This document shows positions 63,185-64,000 of a stretch of DNA of 64,000 nucleotides, one piece after another. This DNA is from Ignavibacteriales bacterium. Its GTDB lineage: Bacteria; Bacteroidota; Ignavibacteria; Ignavibacteriales; Melioribacteraceae. The DNA is taken from NCBI GenBank assembly GCA_021740915.1, contig JAIOYW010000004.1:186001-250000 (forward strand). Reading direction: 5' to 3'. A program made the translations under genes and the position numbers. How positions within the stretch are numbered: position 1 is the stretch's first letter; every line of letters begins with the position of its first letter. Under the pieces are notes generated by a model, which made no database searches, was not told where the DNA came from, and saw only the letters and a program-made list of their open reading frames with translations.

Positions 63185-63844
63185 ATGCAGCAACGATCCG
63201 GTATGAGAATGGTGACAGGTCTGGCACTGATTATTCTCGGCGTATTATTTTTTCTGGATAATCTATACATTATAGATTTCCCCTTTTATTACATATTCAG
63301 GTGGCAGTCTATTCTCATCTTTATCGGACTGGTCCTGGCTTTAGGTTCCGGGAACCGTTCGACTGGAATTCTTTTAACAGGAATTGGTATAATTGGACTT
63401 ATCCCCGACGCCTGGCCAGCAATATTCGTTCTTTTTGGAATTTACCTGCTTATGAAAAACACCGGACGACTCGGGAACTTCGAGCCGACAAATCTTTCAG
63501 GTCCGAACTCACTGAATGATTCGGCAATTTTTGGTGGAGGGAAGAAAAAATACAACCTGAAACCTATTCAGGGGGGAAAGATTACGAATATTTTTGGAGG
63601 ATCTGAAATTGATCTTTCGGACTCAACCCTGCCTGAAGGCATCGCTATAATAGAGATTTTTGCAATGTTCGGAGGAAGCACTCTGATTGTGCCTGAAGAA
63701 TGGAATGTTCAGGTCGATGTAATGCCAATCCTTGGCGGTTTTTCAGACAAAAGAAGAAATTATGCGCAGGTTGAAAAAGATAGTTCGAAAACATTGCTGA
63801 TCCGCGGGGTTGTGATCTTTGGCGGCGGTGAAATAAAAAATTAA
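63185..63844 (+). CDS. LiaF-like membrane protein (DUF5668 plus C-terminal beta domain)
   Basis: 219 aa. Three to four membrane helices at about 8-95 (ALIILGVLFFLDNLYIIDF, QSILIFIGLVLAL). The C-terminal 105 residues are a beta-solenoid-like LiaF domain with the repeated phrase FGGSEIDLSDSTLPEG, MFGGSTLIVPEEW and VVIFGGGEIKN. LiaF in Firmicutes holds the LiaRS cell-wall stress system inactive. Outside them, such proteins are less understood. GGAGG lies upstream of ATG 63185. The next gene repeats the N-terminal membrane motif, so tandem copies are present. Confidence 0.88.
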   Translation: MQQRSGMRMVTGLALIILGVLFFLDNLYIIDFPFYYIFRWQSILIFIGLVLALGSGNRSTGILLTGIGIIGLIPDAWPAIFVLFGIYLLMKNTGRLGNFEPTNLSGPNSLNDSAIFGGGKKKYNLKPIQGGKITNIFGGSEIDLSDSTLPEGIAIIEIFAMFGGSTLIVPEEWNVQVDVMPILGGFSDKRRNYAQVEKDSSKTLLIRGVVIFGGGEIKN

Positions 63845-63855
63845 CGGAGAATAAA

Positions 63856-64000
63856 ATGAAAAGATTTGACCCTGTAAATATCGTAGGCTATTTGCTGATT
63901 GGAATCGGCGTATTGTTTTTTTTCGATAATCTTGATCTTTTTAACATTGATCTTTCAGATATGATTTTCAGCTTCCCTACAATACTGATAATAATCGGAG
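63856..64000 (+). CDS. Second DUF5668/LiaF-like membrane protein (partial)
   Basis: Starts at ATG 63856, 11 bases after the LiaF-like stop, with GGAGA upstream, and runs off the window after about 48 codons. The visible part (NIVGYLLIGIGVLFFFDNL, then FSFPTILIIIG) copies the first membrane helices of the preceding protein, including the phrase G-V-L-F-F-x-D-N-L. It is therefore a tandem paralogue; whether it carries the LiaF beta domain cannot be seen. Confidence 0.85.
   Translation, partial: MKRFDPVNIVGYLLIGIGVLFFFDNLDLFNIDLSDMIFSFPTILIIIG

Noticed and set aside
1-64000. tRNA, rRNA, CRISPR or mobile elements
   Set aside because: I looked through the gaps for cloverleaf-like stems, regularly spaced repeats, transposase motifs and flanking duplications and found none.

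Overview
The window looks like the chromosome of a Gram-negative, AT-rich bacterium of the Bacteroidota/Chlorobiota group, most likely an Ignavibacteria-type organism. Four secreted proteins end in the NYPNPFNP-type C-terminal sorting domain of the type IX secretion system. BamA, lipid A genes (lpxB, lpxK), a TonB-dependent-receptor-like barrel and RlpA show an outer membrane with LPS. Genes are dense on both strands, and TTG starts are frequent (for example uppS, lpxK, lpxB, smc). I see no tRNA, rRNA, CRISPR array, insertion sequence or prophage, so this is mainly core chromosome with accessory islands.

Layout. 1-1990: bamA (cut by the window edge) and uppS. 2637-3980: lexA with a WYL-like and a small nuclease-like gene downstream. 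Its promoter has near-consensus -35 and -10 boxes and two LexA-type dyads, so this is a candidate SOS operon. 4043-10736: two tandem paralogous sensor kinases with extracellular beta-propellers. 10872-12212: ilvE, preceded by an Ile/Leu-rich leader peptide and an intrinsic terminator, a candidate attenuator. 12272-17503 (+): universal stress protein, a CPA2 antiporter fused to an EIIA-like domain, an orphan MlaE permease, a sugar transferase, a tail-anchored unknown and a nitroreductase. 17493-24598: threonine/serine dehydratase, isoaspartyl peptidase/asparaginase, a secreted GH13 amylase and a TonB-receptor-like barrel. 24863-34111: HU, small membrane and secreted proteins, a NatAB-like ABC exporter, a class C serine hydrolase, ArsC-like, HAD, ApbE, CoA-binding and yeast-type cytosine deaminase genes.

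34112-37086 (+): a secreted propeller protein and a HAD / enoyl-CoA hydratase pair. 37104-43244 (-): an operon-like run queA-ispD-plsY-gpsA-CYTH-recG. 43340-56409 (-): a second run of tightly packed genes, GH2/membrane fusion, smc, MtnX-like phosphatase, methyltransferase, lpxB, DUF374 acyltransferase, lpxK and ppdK. 56565-61232 (-): rlpA, a metallophosphoesterase, glgA and a secreted esterase. 61475-64000 (+): a BNR-repeat secreted protein, then PspC and LiaF-like envelope-stress membrane proteins running off the edge.

Envelope building dominates the window: undecaprenyl phosphate, outer-membrane protein assembly, phospholipid and lipid A synthesis, septal RlpA and stress sensing. Carbohydrate use (GH13, GlgA, esterase, GH2-like) and T9SS cargo come next. 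The two observations I rate highest are the SOS operon with its exact promoter/operator geometry and the ilvE leader peptide with its hairpin. Both are visible in the sequence; their function is inferred.
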